Positions 8,357 to 19,176 are shown, counted from the stretch's first letter. The stretch is 64,000 nt of DNA from Gammaproteobacteria bacterium (GCA_013817245.1 JACDDA010000001.1:62001-126000), one strand, 5' to 3'. Notes: a model not told the origin generated them from the sequence alone. Program-made: numbers and translations.

Positions 8357-9400
8357 ATGACTGAACAACGCAAAGGTCTATTACTGGGTCGCAGCGAATT
8401 AGTTTGCGAGCAAGCCGCCAGCGTGGTTGTGCCGGGTGTACTCGCATGTCAGTTAATTCAGTATCACCCTTCTGCAGACGGTAGTTTAATTGCGTTAGGC
8501 ATTCGTGATCTGCGCGACAATTATCAATGTTTAGATAGTTTTTATCATTCCAATAAAATCTCGCCCGTTATCACTCGCGTTCATGAAGAATTTATTTTAG
8601 AAATACGGAGTCTCAATAATCAATCCATCGAGCTGATGGTTTACGCAAACCCTCAAACTAAACCACTGTTGCTACGGCGCATAAAACGCCATGCGCGCAT
8701 TTTGCGTTTACTGGGTCTTGGTACAATTAGTTTGCTGGCCTTATGGTTAAGCACGGGTTTATTGTATGACGTGTTTGCAACCTTGCAATTTCAATCGACA
8801 ATTCGCGATTTCGCAACTGCCGAGCAATTACCACTTCCCGATTCTACGATATGGTTTGCGATTAAATCATTAGCGACCTTAATCGCTATCGGCGCGATTG
8901 TCGCGATGACGATACGCACAAGTTTTGAAGGTTTAATGTCCGCCAGTTTAATTTTGATCGGCATGTTGATGTACGAACAAGATCAAGATGAAAAAGCCCT
9001 AAAAGCGTTCGCGCAGCATTATCATTTAGCGCCGCTAACCGACAAACCTCATCCTCATATATATGGTGGGAATTATAAAAATCATGCCTTGTGGTTGTAT
9101 TACGTGCCGCCATTATCTCATAGCAATGCGGAAGTAACGCCCATTAGCGCCGGCTTTAGCGTATCCGGCAAAATCATTTTAAAATTAGCCAATAACACTA
9201 TCGATAATAATGTGCCTGCGCCTCGCAATAACACCAGCCCCGCTATTCAAACACTACCGAAGCATCGCATTTTGCGTTTTGCCGCGCATAACAGTGCACA
9301 AAACGATGGGTACAGTTATCTAGCGATTCGTCCGGCGCCTGACTCATTAGCGGAAATTGATTATTTAGCTAACGCCTTATATCAACAACACGGCCAATAA
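8357..9400 (+). CDS. Membrane protein of unknown function
   Basis: 347 residues from ATG 8357 (an in-frame GTG at 8348 is possible). A soluble N-terminal region (about 1-110) precedes three hydrophobic helices: LLGLGTISLLALWLSTGLLY, then IWFAIKSLATLIAIGAIVAM, and LMSASLILIGMLMYEQ. A soluble C-terminal half with a low-complexity Asn/Pro stretch follows. I recognise no family. It stands divergent from the copper operon and 50 nt before a diguanylate cyclase gene, so it could be co-transcribed with it. Codon use and length support a real gene. Confidence 0.7.
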   Translation: MTEQRKGLLLGRSELVCEQAASVVVPGVLACQLIQYHPSADGSLIALGIRDLRDNYQCLDSFYHSNKISPVITRVHEEFILEIRSLNNQSIELMVYANPQTKPLLLRRIKRHARILRLLGLGTISLLALWLSTGLLYDVFATLQFQSTIRDFATAEQLPLPDSTIWFAIKSLATLIAIGAIVAMTIRTSFEGLMSASLILIGMLMYEQDQDEKALKAFAQHYHLAPLTDKPHPHIYGGNYKNHALWLYYVPPLSHSNAEVTPISAGFSVSGKIILKLANNTIDNNVPAPRNNTSPAIQTLPKHRILRFAAHNSAQNDGYSYLAIRPAPDSLAEIDYLANALYQQHGQ

Positions 9401-9450
9401 ATTTCATACAAATAATATAAAGATTAAGTGTCTTTTGCCGCCAACTAGGC

Positions 9451-10452
9451 ATGCAAACCACACCCCATCGCGTTTATTTTGTTGATGATGACCCACAGTT
9501 TCTAGCGGGGCTAGGTCGACAATTAAAAAATCTTAACCCTGATTGGAAAATAGAATATCTCAGCAGTGCTGCCCGCATTCTCGAAGATCCACATGCCTTT
9601 GGTAATGCCGTCATTGTTTTAGATTGGAATATGCCTGGCCGCAGCGGCATCGACATTTGTGAACATTTGCGCATGGATAGTTTAAGTGCGAGCTTAGAAC
9701 GTCCTTACATTATTATTTTTACCGGCGCACAAAATAAAGATGCCGTCGTTACTGCGTTAAACAAAGGCGCAGATGATTTTATTAACAAGCCCGTTAATAC
9801 GCACGAATTAATCGCACGCATTCAAGTAGGCTTACGTTTAATTCGCGCACAACAACAAGTGCAGATGTACGCCAATCAATTACATCAAATGGCGTATACC
9901 GACCCCCTCACGGGCATTTCTAATCGCTGGCGTGGCAATGACGCATTGCACAACGAACTCGCGCGCGTCGGCCGCGGTTTACAATCATTAGCGATATTAT
10001 TAATTGACATAGACCACTTCAAAAACATTAATGATAAATTTGGTCACTTAGCAGGCGATTTGGCTTTGCAGACAGTGGCCACACAATTAAAACGTGGTTG
10101 TCGTGAATACGATGTTATTGCACGCTGGGGCGGCGAAGAATTCTTAGTCATTTGTCCGCAAATAGACGTATCTACTTTAGCGCAACTCGGCGAACGCTAT
10201 CGGCGACTGATTGTGCAACTCAATACTCAAGATGCCGATCAAGCGGGTTTATCCGTGACCGTTAGCATTGGAGTATGCGGAATTCAAAGTGGCACACAAA
10301 CCAGCGCAGAAACCATTATTGGACTTGCCGACCAAAAACTGTATGAAGCCAAAGAAGCAGGACGTAATCGCGTTTGTTATACATCTTTCGGAAAATCTAA
10401 TGACGTAATAAATGACGCCAATCAAATACGCGCGCCTTCATTACCAAATTAA
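9451..10452 (+). CDS. Response regulator diguanylate cyclase (REC-GGDEF)
   Basis: 333 residues: a receiver domain (1-125) with acidic pocket DDD at 12-14, phospho-acceptor Asp58 (VIVLDWNMPG) and Lys113 (INKP). A short helical linker (QQQVQMYANQLHQMAY) joins a GGDEF domain (150-310) with active site GGEEF at 227-231 and an RxxD inhibitory site (REYD, 218-221) five residues before it. Both halves look intact, so this should make c-di-GMP when phosphorylated and be feedback-inhibited. The architecture is that of WspR/PleD-like regulators. No histidine kinase gene is adjacent. It probably shares a transcript with the unknown membrane protein upstream. Confidence 0.94.
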   Translation: MQTTPHRVYFVDDDPQFLAGLGRQLKNLNPDWKIEYLSSAARILEDPHAFGNAVIVLDWNMPGRSGIDICEHLRMDSLSASLERPYIIIFTGAQNKDAVVTALNKGADDFINKPVNTHELIARIQVGLRLIRAQQQVQMYANQLHQMAYTDPLTGISNRWRGNDALHNELARVGRGLQSLAILLIDIDHFKNINDKFGHLAGDLALQTVATQLKRGCREYDVIARWGGEEFLVICPQIDVSTLAQLGERYRRLIVQLNTQDADQAGLSVTVSIGVCGIQSGTQTSAETIIGLADQKLYEAKEAGRNRVCYTSFGKSNDVINDANQIRAPSLPN

Positions 10453-10510
10453 TTTATTACATATGAGGGAATCACAATTTAATTTAACCCGGTAATTTCA
10501 ATAGCTTTTG

Positions 10511-11572
10511 CTAGGCATTTAATTTCCACTCAATATTTTCACCCGCTCGCAGCGGCACCAAACTATCTTGCCCACCTAAACTCAGTTCTTGCGGAACCGT
10601 CCAGGATTCTTTCCGCAGAGTAATTTTATTTTGATTACGGGGCAATTTATAAAAGTCTGCGCCATAGTGACTAGCGAAATCTTCTAAAGCATCCAACGCA
10701 TTCGCTTTTTCAAAAGCTTCGGCATATAACTCCATCGCCGCATGGGCGGTATAAATGCCCGCGCAACCACAACTGGTTTCTTTGGTATGACGTGCATGCG
10801 GTGCACTATCAGTACCTAAGAAAAATTTCTTATTATGGCTTGTGGCTGCGCGCACCAATGCCAAACGATGCACTTCTCGCTTTAAAATGGGCAAGCAATA
10901 ATAATGCGGTCGTATTCCACCCTGAAACATTGCGTTGCGATTGAACAACAAATGATGCGCGGTAATCGTTGCTGCTACATTATCGGGAGCACCCATTACA
11001 AACTGAACCGCGTCTTGTGTTGTGACATGTTCCAGCACAACTCGTAAACCTGGAAAATGTTCAACGATAGCCACTAAATATTTTTCAATAAAGACTCGCT
11101 CACGATCAAACACATCAATCTCAGCATCCGTCACTTCGCCATGTAACAACAATGGTAAATCATGCTTTTCCATCGCAGCTAACACCGGATAAATGCGTGT
11201 TAAATCGGTTACACCATTTTCAGAATTGGTCGTTGCACCGGCAGGATAATATTTAGCCGCGCGCACCACGCCGCTAGCCTTTGCGCGCGCGATTTCTTCC
11301 GGCTGCGTCATATCCGTTAGATACAACACCATTAATGGTTCAAATGTAGAGCCCTGGGGTCGTGCCGCAATAATGCGTTCGCGATACGCTATTGCTTGCG
11401 CAGTGCTTGTTACGGGTGGTTTTAAATTCGGCATCACGATCGCACGCGCAAATTGCCGCGCTGTATCCACGAGCACAGCACGCATCGCATCGCCATCACG
11501 CAAGTGCAAATGCCAATCGTCGGGCTGGATAATCGTTAAAGAACTTAGAGATGCTGTGGGAGTGGTTTTCAT
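10511..11572 (-). CDS. pyrC: Dihydroorotase, class II
   Basis: 353 residues, close to the 348 of E. coli PyrC. Metal ligands are visible in HLHLRDGD near residue 20-27, and the carbamylated lysine in [17 protein letters not shown]; further motifs LLLHGEV, EHVTT and LGTDSAPH are present. It closes carbamoyl aspartate to dihydroorotate in pyrimidine synthesis. The gene is convergent with the cyclase gene and stands alone between it and tRNA-Leu. pyrD lies elsewhere in the window, so the pathway genes are dispersed as usual in this class. Confidence 0.97.
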   Translation of the reverse strand: MKTTPTASLSSLTIIQPDDWHLHLRDGDAMRAVLVDTARQFARAIVMPNLKPPVTSTAQAIAYRERIIAARPQGSTFEPLMVLYLTDMTQPEEIARAKASGVVRAAKYYPAGATTNSENGVTDLTRIYPVLAAMEKHDLPLLLHGEVTDAEIDVFDRERVFIEKYLVAIVEHFPGLRVVLEHVTTQDAVQFVMGAPDNVAATITAHHLLFNRNAMFQGGIRPHYYCLPILKREVHRLALVRAATSHNKKFFLGTDSAPHARHTKETSCGCAGIYTAHAAMELYAEAFEKANALDALEDFASHYGADFYKLPRNQNKITLRKESWTVPQELSLGGQDSLVPLRAGENIEWKLNA

Positions 11573-11838
11573 GCTGCATTATCACATAAGACGAACACAA
11601 AATAATCTGTTCCAGCTGACAAGAATATTATTAAAAAAAATGCTTTTCTTCAATAAGGGAAGGCTCTCGCCATGAGGATTCTGCCGTCTCACTATTAGTT
11701 ATTAGTTGACATTAAGAAACCCAGATCTGGTTCAACGATGATCATCAACTTATTTGAAAATAGAAACGCAGTGTTATGAGAATCAGTTGTTTATATTTCT
11801 AGCCAAGCTCCATAGCTTTTTATTTGATTAAATTAATG
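11573..11838. other. Intergenic stretch upstream of pyrC
   Basis: 266 nt between pyrC and tRNA-Leu. It must hold the pyrC promoter (minus strand) and the 3' end of the secG-tRNA-Leu transcript. AT-rich, with an AAGCT/AGCTT hairpin near 11800 that has its T-run on the plus side only. I see no open frame, no tRNA-derived direct repeat and no clear promoter. Confidence 0.5.
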
Positions 11839-11923
11839 TGGTGCCGACGGTGAGACTCGAACTCACACAGCTTACGCCACTACCCCCTCAAGATAGCGTG
11901 TCTACCAATTCCACCACGTCGGC
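11839..11923 (-). tRNA. leuU: tRNA-Leu (GAG)
   Basis: An 85-nt minus-strand class II tRNA with encoded CCA. The acceptor stem is GCCGACG paired with CGTCGGC. The anticodon loop TTGAGGG gives anticodon GAG, the long variable arm reads TGGCGTAAGC, and the T loop is TTCGAGT. Closely similar to E. coli leuU, which also lies directly downstream of secG. Only 38 nt separate it from the secG stop, so it is probably co-transcribed with secG. Confidence 0.97.
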
Positions 11924-11961
11924 AATATTACTTTTATTGCACTTAACTTTATTGCTGATTG

Positions 11962-12384
11962 TTACTGTGCAGGGGGTACGTCTGCAGGTGTAGCGGGCGC
12001 CGTATTTGATGCAGGTGCAACACCAAAACCTTCACCAGGAACATCGCCGCCTAATTCTTGTAAGCGCGTTTGAATTGCAGCATTGTCTTTTTGTTCTAGT
12101 GCGCGTTTTTGTTCGTACTGTTCAACTATGCTGCTGCCTTCTGCAGGTTGGCGATGCGATGATAAATAAGCCAACACTAAACAATTAGCAAAAAAAACAA
12201 TCGCTAAACCGGTGGTAAGTTTAGTTAAGAATGATGCTGAACCGCGCGCACCAAATACGGTTGCCGATGCGCCGCTACCAAATGCAGCACCCATGCTGGC
12301 GCCTTTGCCTTGTTGCAACAACACTAATGCAATAATAGAAATTGCAATTAAGGTGTGTAGTACTAATAATCCTGCATACAACAT
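11962..12384 (-). CDS. secG: Protein-export membrane protein SecG
   Basis: 140 residues. Two membrane helices flank the signature LLQQGKGASMGAAFGSGAS, which is diagnostic for SecG of the SecYEG translocon. The C-terminus is a polar, Pro/Ala-rich tail longer than in E. coli. ATG 12384 is preferred over the TTG at 12393, since CAGG stands 8 nt before it. It lies 5 nt after tpiA and before tRNA-Leu, the usual gammaproteobacterial order. Confidence 0.96.
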   Translation of the reverse strand: MLYAGLLVLHTLIAISIIALVLLQQGKGASMGAAFGSGASATVFGARGSASFLTKLTTGLAIVFFANCLVLAYLSSHRQPAEGSSIVEQYEQKRALEQKDNAAIQTRLQELGGDVPGEGFGVAPASNTAPATPADVPPAQ

Positions 12385-12389
12385 AGAGA

Positions 12390-13151
12390 TCAACCTGCCG
12401 CGTAATAAATATCTAAAAAGTCCTTCGCTTGCAGCGAAGCACCACCAATTAACCCGCCATCAATATCGGGCTGCGAAAATATTTCTTTGGCATTGTTCGC
12501 TTTAACGCTGCCACCATAAATAATGCGTACTGCTGCTGCAATAACAGCATCGTGTTGCGTGAGTCGTTGCCGAATAAACGCGTGCACTGCTTGCGCTTGT
12601 TCTGGGCTTGCGGTTTTACCCGTGCCTATTGCCCAAACAGGTTCGTAAGCAATTACGGCGTTAACAAATGCTTTGATCGTACTTACTTGCAAGGCCGCAT
12701 CTAATTGCTGCGCGATCACTTTTTCGGTAATACCTTGTTCGCGTTCCGCGAGCGTTTCGCCTACACACAAGATCGGAATTAATTTTGCATGTTGCGTCGC
12801 AACAAATTTTTGTGCGGTAAGTTGATCGCTTTCACCATAAACATGACGGCGCTCAGAGTGACCGATAATGACATAACGACAACCCACTTCTGCTAACATC
12901 GCCGCCGCAACTTCACCGGTAAATGCACCTTCGGCTTGTTCACTCACGTCTTGCGCGCCAACAATAATATTGCTGCCTTGCAGTTGTTGTGCAATTTCAT
13001 TTAAGTAAACAAACGGTGGGCAAACAACTAATTCGCCTGCTGCTGCATTATTTTGCAAACCCGTTTTAATTCCCGCGAGCAATGCTTGAATGCTGGCGCG
13101 TGAACCATTTAATTTCCAATTACCCGCCACTAGCGGAATACGCTTAGTCAT
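12390..13151 (-). CDS. tpiA: Triose-phosphate isomerase
   Basis: 253 residues, full length. Catalytic features are visible: NWKLNG (Lys near 13), IGHSERR (His near 95), AYEPVWAIGTGK (Glu near 165) and the phosphate loop IIYGGSVK. It interconverts dihydroxyacetone phosphate and glyceraldehyde 3-phosphate. The frame is open further upstream to 13184; the ATG at 13151 gives the family N-terminus MTKRIPLVAGNWK. Located between glmM and secG, an arrangement common in non-enteric gammaproteobacteria. Confidence 0.97.
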   Translation of the reverse strand: MTKRIPLVAGNWKLNGSRASIQALLAGIKTGLQNNAAAGELVVCPPFVYLNEIAQQLQGSNIIVGAQDVSEQAEGAFTGEVAAAMLAEVGCRYVIIGHSERRHVYGESDQLTAQKFVATQHAKLIPILCVGETLAEREQGITEKVIAQQLDAALQVSTIKAFVNAVIAYEPVWAIGTGKTASPEQAQAVHAFIRQRLTQHDAVIAAAVRIIYGGSVKANNAKEIFSQPDIDGGLIGGASLQAKDFLDIYYAAG

Positions 13152-13287
13152 TATTAGCTCATTCATTCCGTGGGCAAGATCCACCCTTAAGGGGCAGGAA
13201 TGGTACTCAGGGCAAGCTTATAAATCAATGCGGAATCTTGCGATAACCGGCGTCAATTTAAGCAAAACTCCATCAAAGCGGGATTTT

Positions 13288-14628
13288 CTAGGCGCGTCGA
13301 ACCGCGATCGCAATATCTTCTGCCAGGGTCTTCACTAAACCCGGATCTCGACCTTCGACCATCACTCGAATCAAGGGCTCAGTACCCGACGGACGCAATA
13401 ATACGCGACCACTGCTGGCCAAACGCTGTTCGGCCACCTGGAGCGCCGCTTGCACCGGTGAGTGCTGTAACACATCGCTGCTGTTTTGATGACTCGCCAG
13501 TGGCACATTGACCAAAATTTGCGGCAGTTTTTGCCAGCCTTTACGTAACTCCGCTAAAGACTGGCCGCTAGCAACAACGACCGCTAATACTTGCAAAGCG
13601 GCAACGATGCCATCGCCGGTAGGTGATTTATCGAGGCAGATAATATGCCCCGAGGTTTCACCGCCGACACACCAATTTTCTTGCTCTAACATTTCCAGCA
13701 CGTATCGATCACCGACTTTGGCGCGACGAAATGCGATATTCATTTCACGAAACGCTAATTCCAAACCGAAATTAGTCATTTGCGTACCCACGATGCCGCC
13801 CGCTAAATCACCTTGCGCTAAACGTTGACGCGCTAAAATAAATAAAATGTCATCGCCATCTAATACTTCACCGCTAGCATCAACCATGATTAAACGATCG
13901 CCATCACCATCCAACGCAATCCCAATATCAGCGCCTAATTCAAGCACGGTTTTTTGCAAAGTTTGTGGATACACGGCGCCGCAATGATCATTAATATTTA
14001 CGCCATCGGGTGTAACGCCAATGCTGGTAACGTGTGCACCTAATTCTGCCAACACTTTAGGCGCAATTTGATAAGTCGCGCCGTGCGCACAATCCACGAC
14101 GATTTTTAATCCACTCAAATCTAAATGCGATGGAAATTTCGATTTGCAAAATTCAATATAGCGTCCCGCCGCATCCACAATGCGCGCAGCTTTACCGAGC
14201 TGCGCAGACTCTACGCAACGCATCGGTTGATCTAATAATGCTTCAATGGCTAATTCCGTTGCATCGGGTAATTTTTTGCCGCTGTGCGATAAAAATTTAA
14301 TGCCATTATCGTAATAAGGATTATGCGATGCCGAAATCACTATGCCTGCGGACGCGCGCAAAGTTTGCGTAAGATACGCAATAGCGGGTGTTGGCATAGG
14401 ACCTAATAAACGAATATCAACACCCGCAGCAGAAAATCCTGCTTCTAATGCAGACTCAAACATATAACCTGAGATGCGCGTATCTTTACCAATCAACACA
14501 CGACCTTCACCGGGTTGACACAATACTTGTCCGGCTGCCCAACCGAGCTTCATGACAAATTCAGGCGTTAACATAGACTCACCGACTTTGCCGCGTATGC
14601 CATCGGTACCAAAATAACGTCGACTCAT
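13288..14628 (-). CDS. glmM: Phosphoglucosamine mutase
   Basis: 446 residues starting [16 protein letters not shown]. The phosphoserine loop [18 protein letters not shown], the metal loop [10 protein letters not shown] and the sugar-binding EENW..GGETSGH segment are all present, as is the C-terminal [12 protein letters not shown] phosphate site. It converts glucosamine 6-phosphate to glucosamine 1-phosphate for UDP-GlcNAc synthesis. It follows folP by 23 nt in the conserved ftsH-folP-glmM order. Confidence 0.98.
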   Translation of the reverse strand: MSRRYFGTDGIRGKVGESMLTPEFVMKLGWAAGQVLCQPGEGRVLIGKDTRISGYMFESALEAGFSAAGVDIRLLGPMPTPAIAYLTQTLRASAGIVISASHNPYYDNGIKFLSHSGKKLPDATELAIEALLDQPMRCVESAQLGKAARIVDAAGRYIEFCKSKFPSHLDLSGLKIVVDCAHGATYQIAPKVLAELGAHVTSIGVTPDGVNINDHCGAVYPQTLQKTVLELGADIGIALDGDGDRLIMVDASGEVLDGDDILFILARQRLAQGDLAGGIVGTQMTNFGLELAFREMNIAFRRAKVGDRYVLEMLEQENWCVGGETSGHIICLDKSPTGDGIVAALQVLAVVVASGQSLAELRKGWQKLPQILVNVPLASHQNSSDVLQHSPVQAALQVAEQRLASSGRVLLRPSGTEPLIRVMVEGRDPGLVKTLAEDIAIAVRRA

Positions 14629-14651
14629 TTTTTAATCCTTTGTTGCATTTT

Positions 14652-15503
14652 TTATGCGCTAAACGCTTGCCAAATTTTTAATGCATCGTTGGTTGCGCCA
14701 ACATCATGCACTCGCAAAATATGCGCGCCTTGCTGAGCCAAATAAAGCGCCGCGGCGACACTCGCGGATAAACGTTCATCAACAGCACGAATTTTTTGAT
14801 CATGCTGTACTAACGTACCCAAAAAACTTTTACGTGACACGCCGACTAATACGGCGAATCCTAAATTAACTATTTCAGGCAATTGTTTTACTAATGTCAC
14901 ATTGTGCGCAAGTGATTTACCAAAACCAAAACCCGGATCCAACATCATATGTTGACGCGCTAAACCCGCAGCTGCACAGGTGGTTACGCGATTTAACAAA
15001 AATTGTTTTACTTCACTCACCACATCATCGTAGTGCGGAGTTATTTGCATATTGGTGGGTTGACCCTGCATATGCATTAAACACACCGGCACATCCAAAG
15101 AAACCGCTGTCGCTAATGCACTCGGCATTTGCAGCGCACGCACATCATTTATTAAATGGGCGCCCGCTTTAATAGCCGCTTCCATTACGACAGGTTTGCT
15201 AGTGTCGACCGAAATCCACACATCGAAACACCCTGCTATGGCTTCTATAACGGGAATAATACGCGCTAATTCTTCATTTTCTGTGACAGTTTGTGCGCCA
15301 GGCCGAGTTGATTCGCCGCCGACATCTAAAAAAGTCGCGCCTTCTTGTAATAAACGTTCTGCTTGATATAAAGCATCGTCAACAGTTTGAAATTGACCGC
15401 CATCAGAAAAAGAATCAGGCGTGATATTTAAAATGCCCATCAGCCGTGGTTGTGATAACACCAACTGACGAGCACCCGATTGCAATGTAATAAATTCGCT
15501 CAT
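14652..15503 (-). CDS. folP: Dihydropteroate synthase
   Basis: 283 residues with the two family signatures LMGILNITPDSFSDGG and FLDVGGESTRPGA, and the C-terminal RVHDVGA. It joins p-aminobenzoate to dihydropterin pyrophosphate in folate synthesis and is the sulfonamide target. No insertions of the kind seen in resistant sul proteins are apparent. It lies 23 nt after ftsH and before glmM. Confidence 0.97.
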   Translation of the reverse strand: MSEFITLQSGARQLVLSQPRLMGILNITPDSFSDGGQFQTVDDALYQAERLLQEGATFLDVGGESTRPGAQTVTENEELARIIPVIEAIAGCFDVWISVDTSKPVVMEAAIKAGAHLINDVRALQMPSALATAVSLDVPVCLMHMQGQPTNMQITPHYDDVVSEVKQFLLNRVTTCAAAGLARQHMMLDPGFGFGKSLAHNVTLVKQLPEIVNLGFAVLVGVSRKSFLGTLVQHDQKIRAVDERLSASVAAALYLAQQGAHILRVHDVGATNDALKIWQAFSA

Positions 15504-15526
15504 GCGATTTAAGACAAAACTAAAAT

Positions 15527-17443
15527 TTAATGCAGACTAGCAGGATCACCAATCGTGCCGCTCGCATCCGCCGATTTATCTTCTTTAGAATCGGAAGAGC
15601 TACCGGATCCATCATTACCCCAATCTTGGGGCGGGCCCGGTTCACGACCTTCCATCACTGCATCAATTTGATTTTTATCAATCGTTTCATAACGCATCAA
15701 GGTTTCCGCCATAATGTGCAGCTTATCAATATTGCTTTGCAAAATAGTGACTGACCGCTGATAGTTTTGATCAATGATGGTACGCACTTCTTGATCAATC
15801 GCACGCGAGGTTTCATCGGCCAAATTTTTATGCTGCGTCATCGTGCGCCCTAAAAATACTTCGCCTTCTTCTTCGCCGTACGCTAATGGGCCCATCTTGG
15901 TAGACAATCCCCAACGTGTCACCATGTTGCGTGCAATCGCCGTCGCGCGTTCAATATCATTGGACGCACCGGTGGTTACGCGATCCGCACCAAAAATAAG
16001 TTCTTCGGCAATCCGTCCACCAAACAAACTTGAAATCTGACTATTCAATTTTTGTTTGCTAATGCTGTAGTGATCTTGCTCCGGCAAAAACATCGTTACA
16101 CCTAAGGCACGACCCCGCGGAATAATGCTGACTTTATAAACCGGATCATGCTCAGGAACCGTTAAGCCGACAATCGCATGACCTGCTTCGTGATATGCAG
16201 TTAGGCGTTTTTCTTCGTCATCCATCACCATCGAACGACGTTCTGCGCCCATCATGATTTTATCTTTCGCACGTTCAAAATCTTCCATTTCCACCGTGCG
16301 CTTGTTACTGCGCGCAGCAAACAATGCGGCTTCATTAATTAAATTCGCTAAGTCTGCGCCCGAAAATCCTGGCGTACCGCGCGCGATGATGGCGGGTTTT
16401 ACATTGTCCGACAAAGGTACTTTGCGCATATGCACTTTCAAAATTTGTTCGCGACCACGAATATCCGGTAACGGCACAATCACTTGACGATCAAAACGAC
16501 CCGGCCGCAACAAAGCAGGATCTAATACATCAGGACGATTAGTCGCAGCAATAATGATGACGCCTTCATTACCTTCGAAGCCATCCATTTCAACCAACAA
16601 CTGATTTAACGTTTGTTCGCGCTCATCATGACCACCGCCTAAACCGGCGCCACGATGACGACCGACCGCATCAATTTCATCGATAAAAATAATGCACGGT
16701 GCGTGTTTTTTGGCTTGCTCAAACATATCGCGCACCCGCGATGCGCCCACGCCTACAAACATTTCGACAAAGTCAGAACCTGAGATCGTAAAAAACGGCA
16801 CTTTCGCTTCGCCCGCAATGGCACGCGCTAATAAGGTTTTACCCGTACCAGGTGAACCCACCATTAATACACCGCGTGGAATCATGCCTCCGAGTTTTTG
16901 AAATTTGCCCGGATCGCGTAAAAAATCCACCAATTCACGGACTTCGTCTTTGGCTTCGTCTACGCCCGCCACATCGGCAAAGGTAACTTTGACTTGGTCT
17001 TCGCCCAGTAGCTTGGCTTTGCTTTTACCAAATGACATCGCGCCGCGACCACCGCCTTGGCTCATTTGACGCATCAAATACATCCACAAACCAAACAGCA
17101 GTAATAAAGGCAACAAATTAATAATAATCGCCCAAATAGGCGATGGCGCTTCTGGCTCTTTGCCGGTGATGCTGACATTGTGATCGCGCAGTGCTTTGAT
17201 CAAAGGGCCATTCAAGGTTTCAGGGTTATACACCGTGAACTCTTCGCCACTGGTTAATTTGCCCAAGATACGCGTACCTTGAAGCGTGACTTGCTCTACC
17301 GAGCCGCCATCCACACGATCAAGAAATTCAGAATAGCCCAGCGTTTGCGGAGCACCGCTTTGTTCATTGATTTTGGTAAACACCGTCCACAACACCAGAC
17401 CAATGACCAACCACAACAAAACATTTTTAATCAGCTCGTTCAA
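15527..17443 (-). CDS. ftsH: ATP-dependent zinc metalloprotease FtsH
   Basis: 638 residues. Two N-terminal membrane helices flank a small periplasmic domain. The AAA module follows with Walker [14 protein letters not shown], Walker [12 protein letters not shown] and the second region of homology [19 protein letters not shown]. The zinc site is HEAGH. TTG 17443 is the preferred start since AGGA lies upstream and it yields [13 protein letters not shown]; another TTG at 17461 is in frame. FtsH degrades membrane proteins and LpxC. It lies between rlmE and folP as in E. coli. Confidence 0.97.
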   Translation of the reverse strand: MNELIKNVLLWLVIGLVLWTVFTKINEQSGAPQTLGYSEFLDRVDGGSVEQVTLQGTRILGKLTSGEEFTVYNPETLNGPLIKALRDHNVSITGKEPEAPSPIWAIIINLLPLLLLFGLWMYLMRQMSQGGGRGAMSFGKSKAKLLGEDQVKVTFADVAGVDEAKDEVRELVDFLRDPGKFQKLGGMIPRGVLMVGSPGTGKTLLARAIAGEAKVPFFTISGSDFVEMFVGVGASRVRDMFEQAKKHAPCIIFIDEIDAVGRHRGAGLGGGHDEREQTLNQLLVEMDGFEGNEGVIIIAATNRPDVLDPALLRPGRFDRQVIVPLPDIRGREQILKVHMRKVPLSDNVKPAIIARGTPGFSGADLANLINEAALFAARSNKRTVEMEDFERAKDKIMMGAERRSMVMDDEEKRLTAYHEAGHAIVGLTVPEHDPVYKVSIIPRGRALGVTMFLPEQDHYSISKQKLNSQISSLFGGRIAEELIFGADRVTTGASNDIERATAIARNMVTRWGLSTKMGPLAYGEEEGEVFLGRTMTQHKNLADETSRAIDQEVRTIIDQNYQRSVTILQSNIDKLHIMAETLMRYETIDKNQIDAVMEGREPGPPQDWGNDGSGSSSDSKEDKSADASGTIGDPASLH

Positions 17444-17652
17444 GGGGGAAATCCTATGCAAATGTTGAAAAACTCGCCAAGAAACTGTTTTAATGCCGGC
17501 GACGCGCTTGATAGACCAATGCTAGCACAGACCGTTCCTACGGACACTGAATCGGCGGAATACCGTTTCAGGAGGGAGAGATAAGGAAATGGGGACGATT
17601 AGTTATTTTTAAAGTAGTTGAATTTAAATTGGCTGGGTTCCAGCTAATTAAA

Positions 17653-18273
17653 TTAAGGCTTAAAGCCCGTCGCCAACACATAAACCTCTCGACTACGCGG
17701 CCTTGATGCGCGGGGTTTACGCACGTTCACCGCGGTAAAATGCTGCCGCAAATCGACCAAAAATTGTTCACTGCCTTCGCCCTGGAACATTTTGCTTAAA
17801 AACAGACCGCCCGGTCGCAGGACGCGGCAGGCCGTGTCATGAGCTAATTCCACTAAATACATAGCGCGGGGAATATCCACGGCGTCGGTGCCGCTCATAT
17901 TCGGCGCCATATCGGATAACACCGCATCTGCCTTATTGCCCCCCAAGGCCCTCAAAATAGTATCGAGCACCTCGGCTTCGCGAAAATCCCCTAAAACAAA
18001 TTGCACACCGGCCAAACCATTCATGGGCAATATGTCCGTAGCTAAAACTTTGCCTGGTTCGCCGACACGCTGCGCCGCGTATTGCGACCAACCGCCGGGC
18101 GCTGCGCCTAAATCCACCACGGAATGGCCAGGTTTCAGCAAACGGTATTTTTCATCCAACTCCATCAACTTATAAACCGCACGCGAGCGATAACCTTCAC
18201 GCTGCGCCCGCAACACATACTCATCATCGAAATGCTCTTTCATCCACCGCTGACTGCTTTTACTTTTCGCCAT
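17653..18273 (-). CDS. rlmE: 23S rRNA (uridine-2'-O)-methyltransferase RlmE
   Basis: 206 residues with the FtsJ/RrmJ fold. SAM motif [17 protein letters not shown], catalytic K-D-K-E residues within [36 protein letters not shown] and [16 protein letters not shown]. It methylates the A-loop uridine of 23S rRNA. ATG 18273 ([10 protein letters not shown]) is preferred to an upstream codon because GGGGAG immediately precedes it. Upstream of ftsH by 209 nt and divergent from yhbY, the same arrangement as in E. coli. Confidence 0.97.
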   Translation of the reverse strand: MAKSKSSQRWMKEHFDDEYVLRAQREGYRSRAVYKLMELDEKYRLLKPGHSVVDLGAAPGGWSQYAAQRVGEPGKVLATDILPMNGLAGVQFVLGDFREAEVLDTILRALGGNKADAVLSDMAPNMSGTDAVDIPRAMYLVELAHDTACRVLRPGGLFLSKMFQGEGSEQFLVDLRQHFTAVNVRKPRASRPRSREVYVLATGFKP

Positions 18274-18336
18274 AACTCCCCATAAATCCAATTCTGCCTT
18301 CTGCTAAACTACGCGCCCATTATCAAAGGAAACACC

Positions 18337-18633
18337 ATGCCAATCTCGGTCGATCAAAAGAAATATCTGCGCGGCTTGCTACACGCCATTAAACCCGTGG
18401 TTATTATCGGCCAAAATGGCTTAACGGAGAACGTCAATGCAGAAATTGATGCGGCATTGACCTATCACGAACTAATCAAAATCAAAATCAGCGCTGAGCG
18501 CGACGAACGCGAAACCATCGTCGCTGCGATTTGCGAACAACATAACGCCGACCGCGTGCAATATATCGGCAAAATGCTGAGCTTGTATAAACGCAACAAA
18601 CAAAAACCTCGTATTACTCTTCCAAAACCTTAA
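18337..18633 (+). CDS. yhbY: Ribosome assembly RNA-binding protein YhbY
   Basis: 98 residues forming a single CRM domain: [20 protein letters not shown] near the N-terminus carries the GxxG-like loop, and [19 protein letters not shown] follows. A basic C-terminus ([13 protein letters not shown]) fits RNA binding. YhbY associates with pre-50S particles. AAGGA stands 7 nt before the ATG. It is divergent from rlmE, the conserved neighbour, and followed by tpx after 17 nt. Confidence 0.95.
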   Translation: MPISVDQKKYLRGLLHAIKPVVIIGQNGLTENVNAEIDAALTYHELIKIKISAERDERETIVAAICEQHNADRVQYIGKMLSLYKRNKQKPRITLPKP

Positions 18634-18650
18634 CCTACACAGGAATCATC

Positions 18651-19154
18651 ATGGCCAATATCACCTTACGCGGCAATCCCATTCATACCAACGGTGACTT
18701 ACCCAAAGTCGGCAGCACTGCCCCCGATTTCAAACTCACCAATCGTAGCTTACAAGATTTATCACTGGCCGATTTTGCTGGCAAACGTAAAGTCCTCAAC
18801 ATCGTGCCGAGTTTAGATACGCCGACTTGCGCAACTTCAGCACGCAAGTTTAATGAAAAAGCCTCTGCATTAAAAAACACCGTGGTGTTAGTTATTTCAG
18901 CTGACTTACCATTTGCGATGAAACGTTTTTGCGAAGTAGAAGGCTTAGCGAATGTTGAACCTTTATCATTAATGCGCTCGCGTCAATTCTTACAAGACTA
19001 CGGCGTCTTATTGCAAGACGGCCCATTAGCCGGCATCGCCGCGCGTTCAGTTGTAGTGTTAGATGAAAACAATAAAGTATTACATGCAGAATTAGTTGCA
19101 GAACTGAGCGAAGAACCTAATTATGATGCCGCATTAAAAGTATTAGGCGCATAA
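18651..19154 (+). CDS. tpx: Thiol peroxidase (2-Cys peroxiredoxin Tpx)
   Basis: 167 residues, family length. Peroxidatic Cys60 sits in [15 protein letters not shown] and the resolving Cys94 in [10 protein letters not shown], both as in E. coli Tpx. It reduces peroxides in the periplasm or cytosol at the expense of thioredoxin. An AGGA motif precedes the ATG. It may be expressed with yhbY and is followed by a strong hairpin at 19177. Confidence 0.97.
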   Translation: MANITLRGNPIHTNGDLPKVGSTAPDFKLTNRSLQDLSLADFAGKRKVLNIVPSLDTPTCATSARKFNEKASALKNTVVLVISADLPFAMKRFCEVEGLANVEPLSLMRSRQFLQDYGVLLQDGPLAGIAARSVVVLDENNKVLHAELVAELSEEPNYDAALKVLGA

Positions 19155-19176
19155 TTATTTAATGTAACAACCCGCG

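Noticed and set aside
11839-11923. tRNA-Leu as an island attachment site
   Set aside because: No direct copy of the tRNA 3' end and no integrase gene found between here and 2.6 kb.
17630-17646. GCTGG-GTT-CCAGC hairpin after rlmE as terminator
   Set aside because: Only 5 bp with a 3-base loop and no T-run; rlmE and ftsH are usually co-transcribed.
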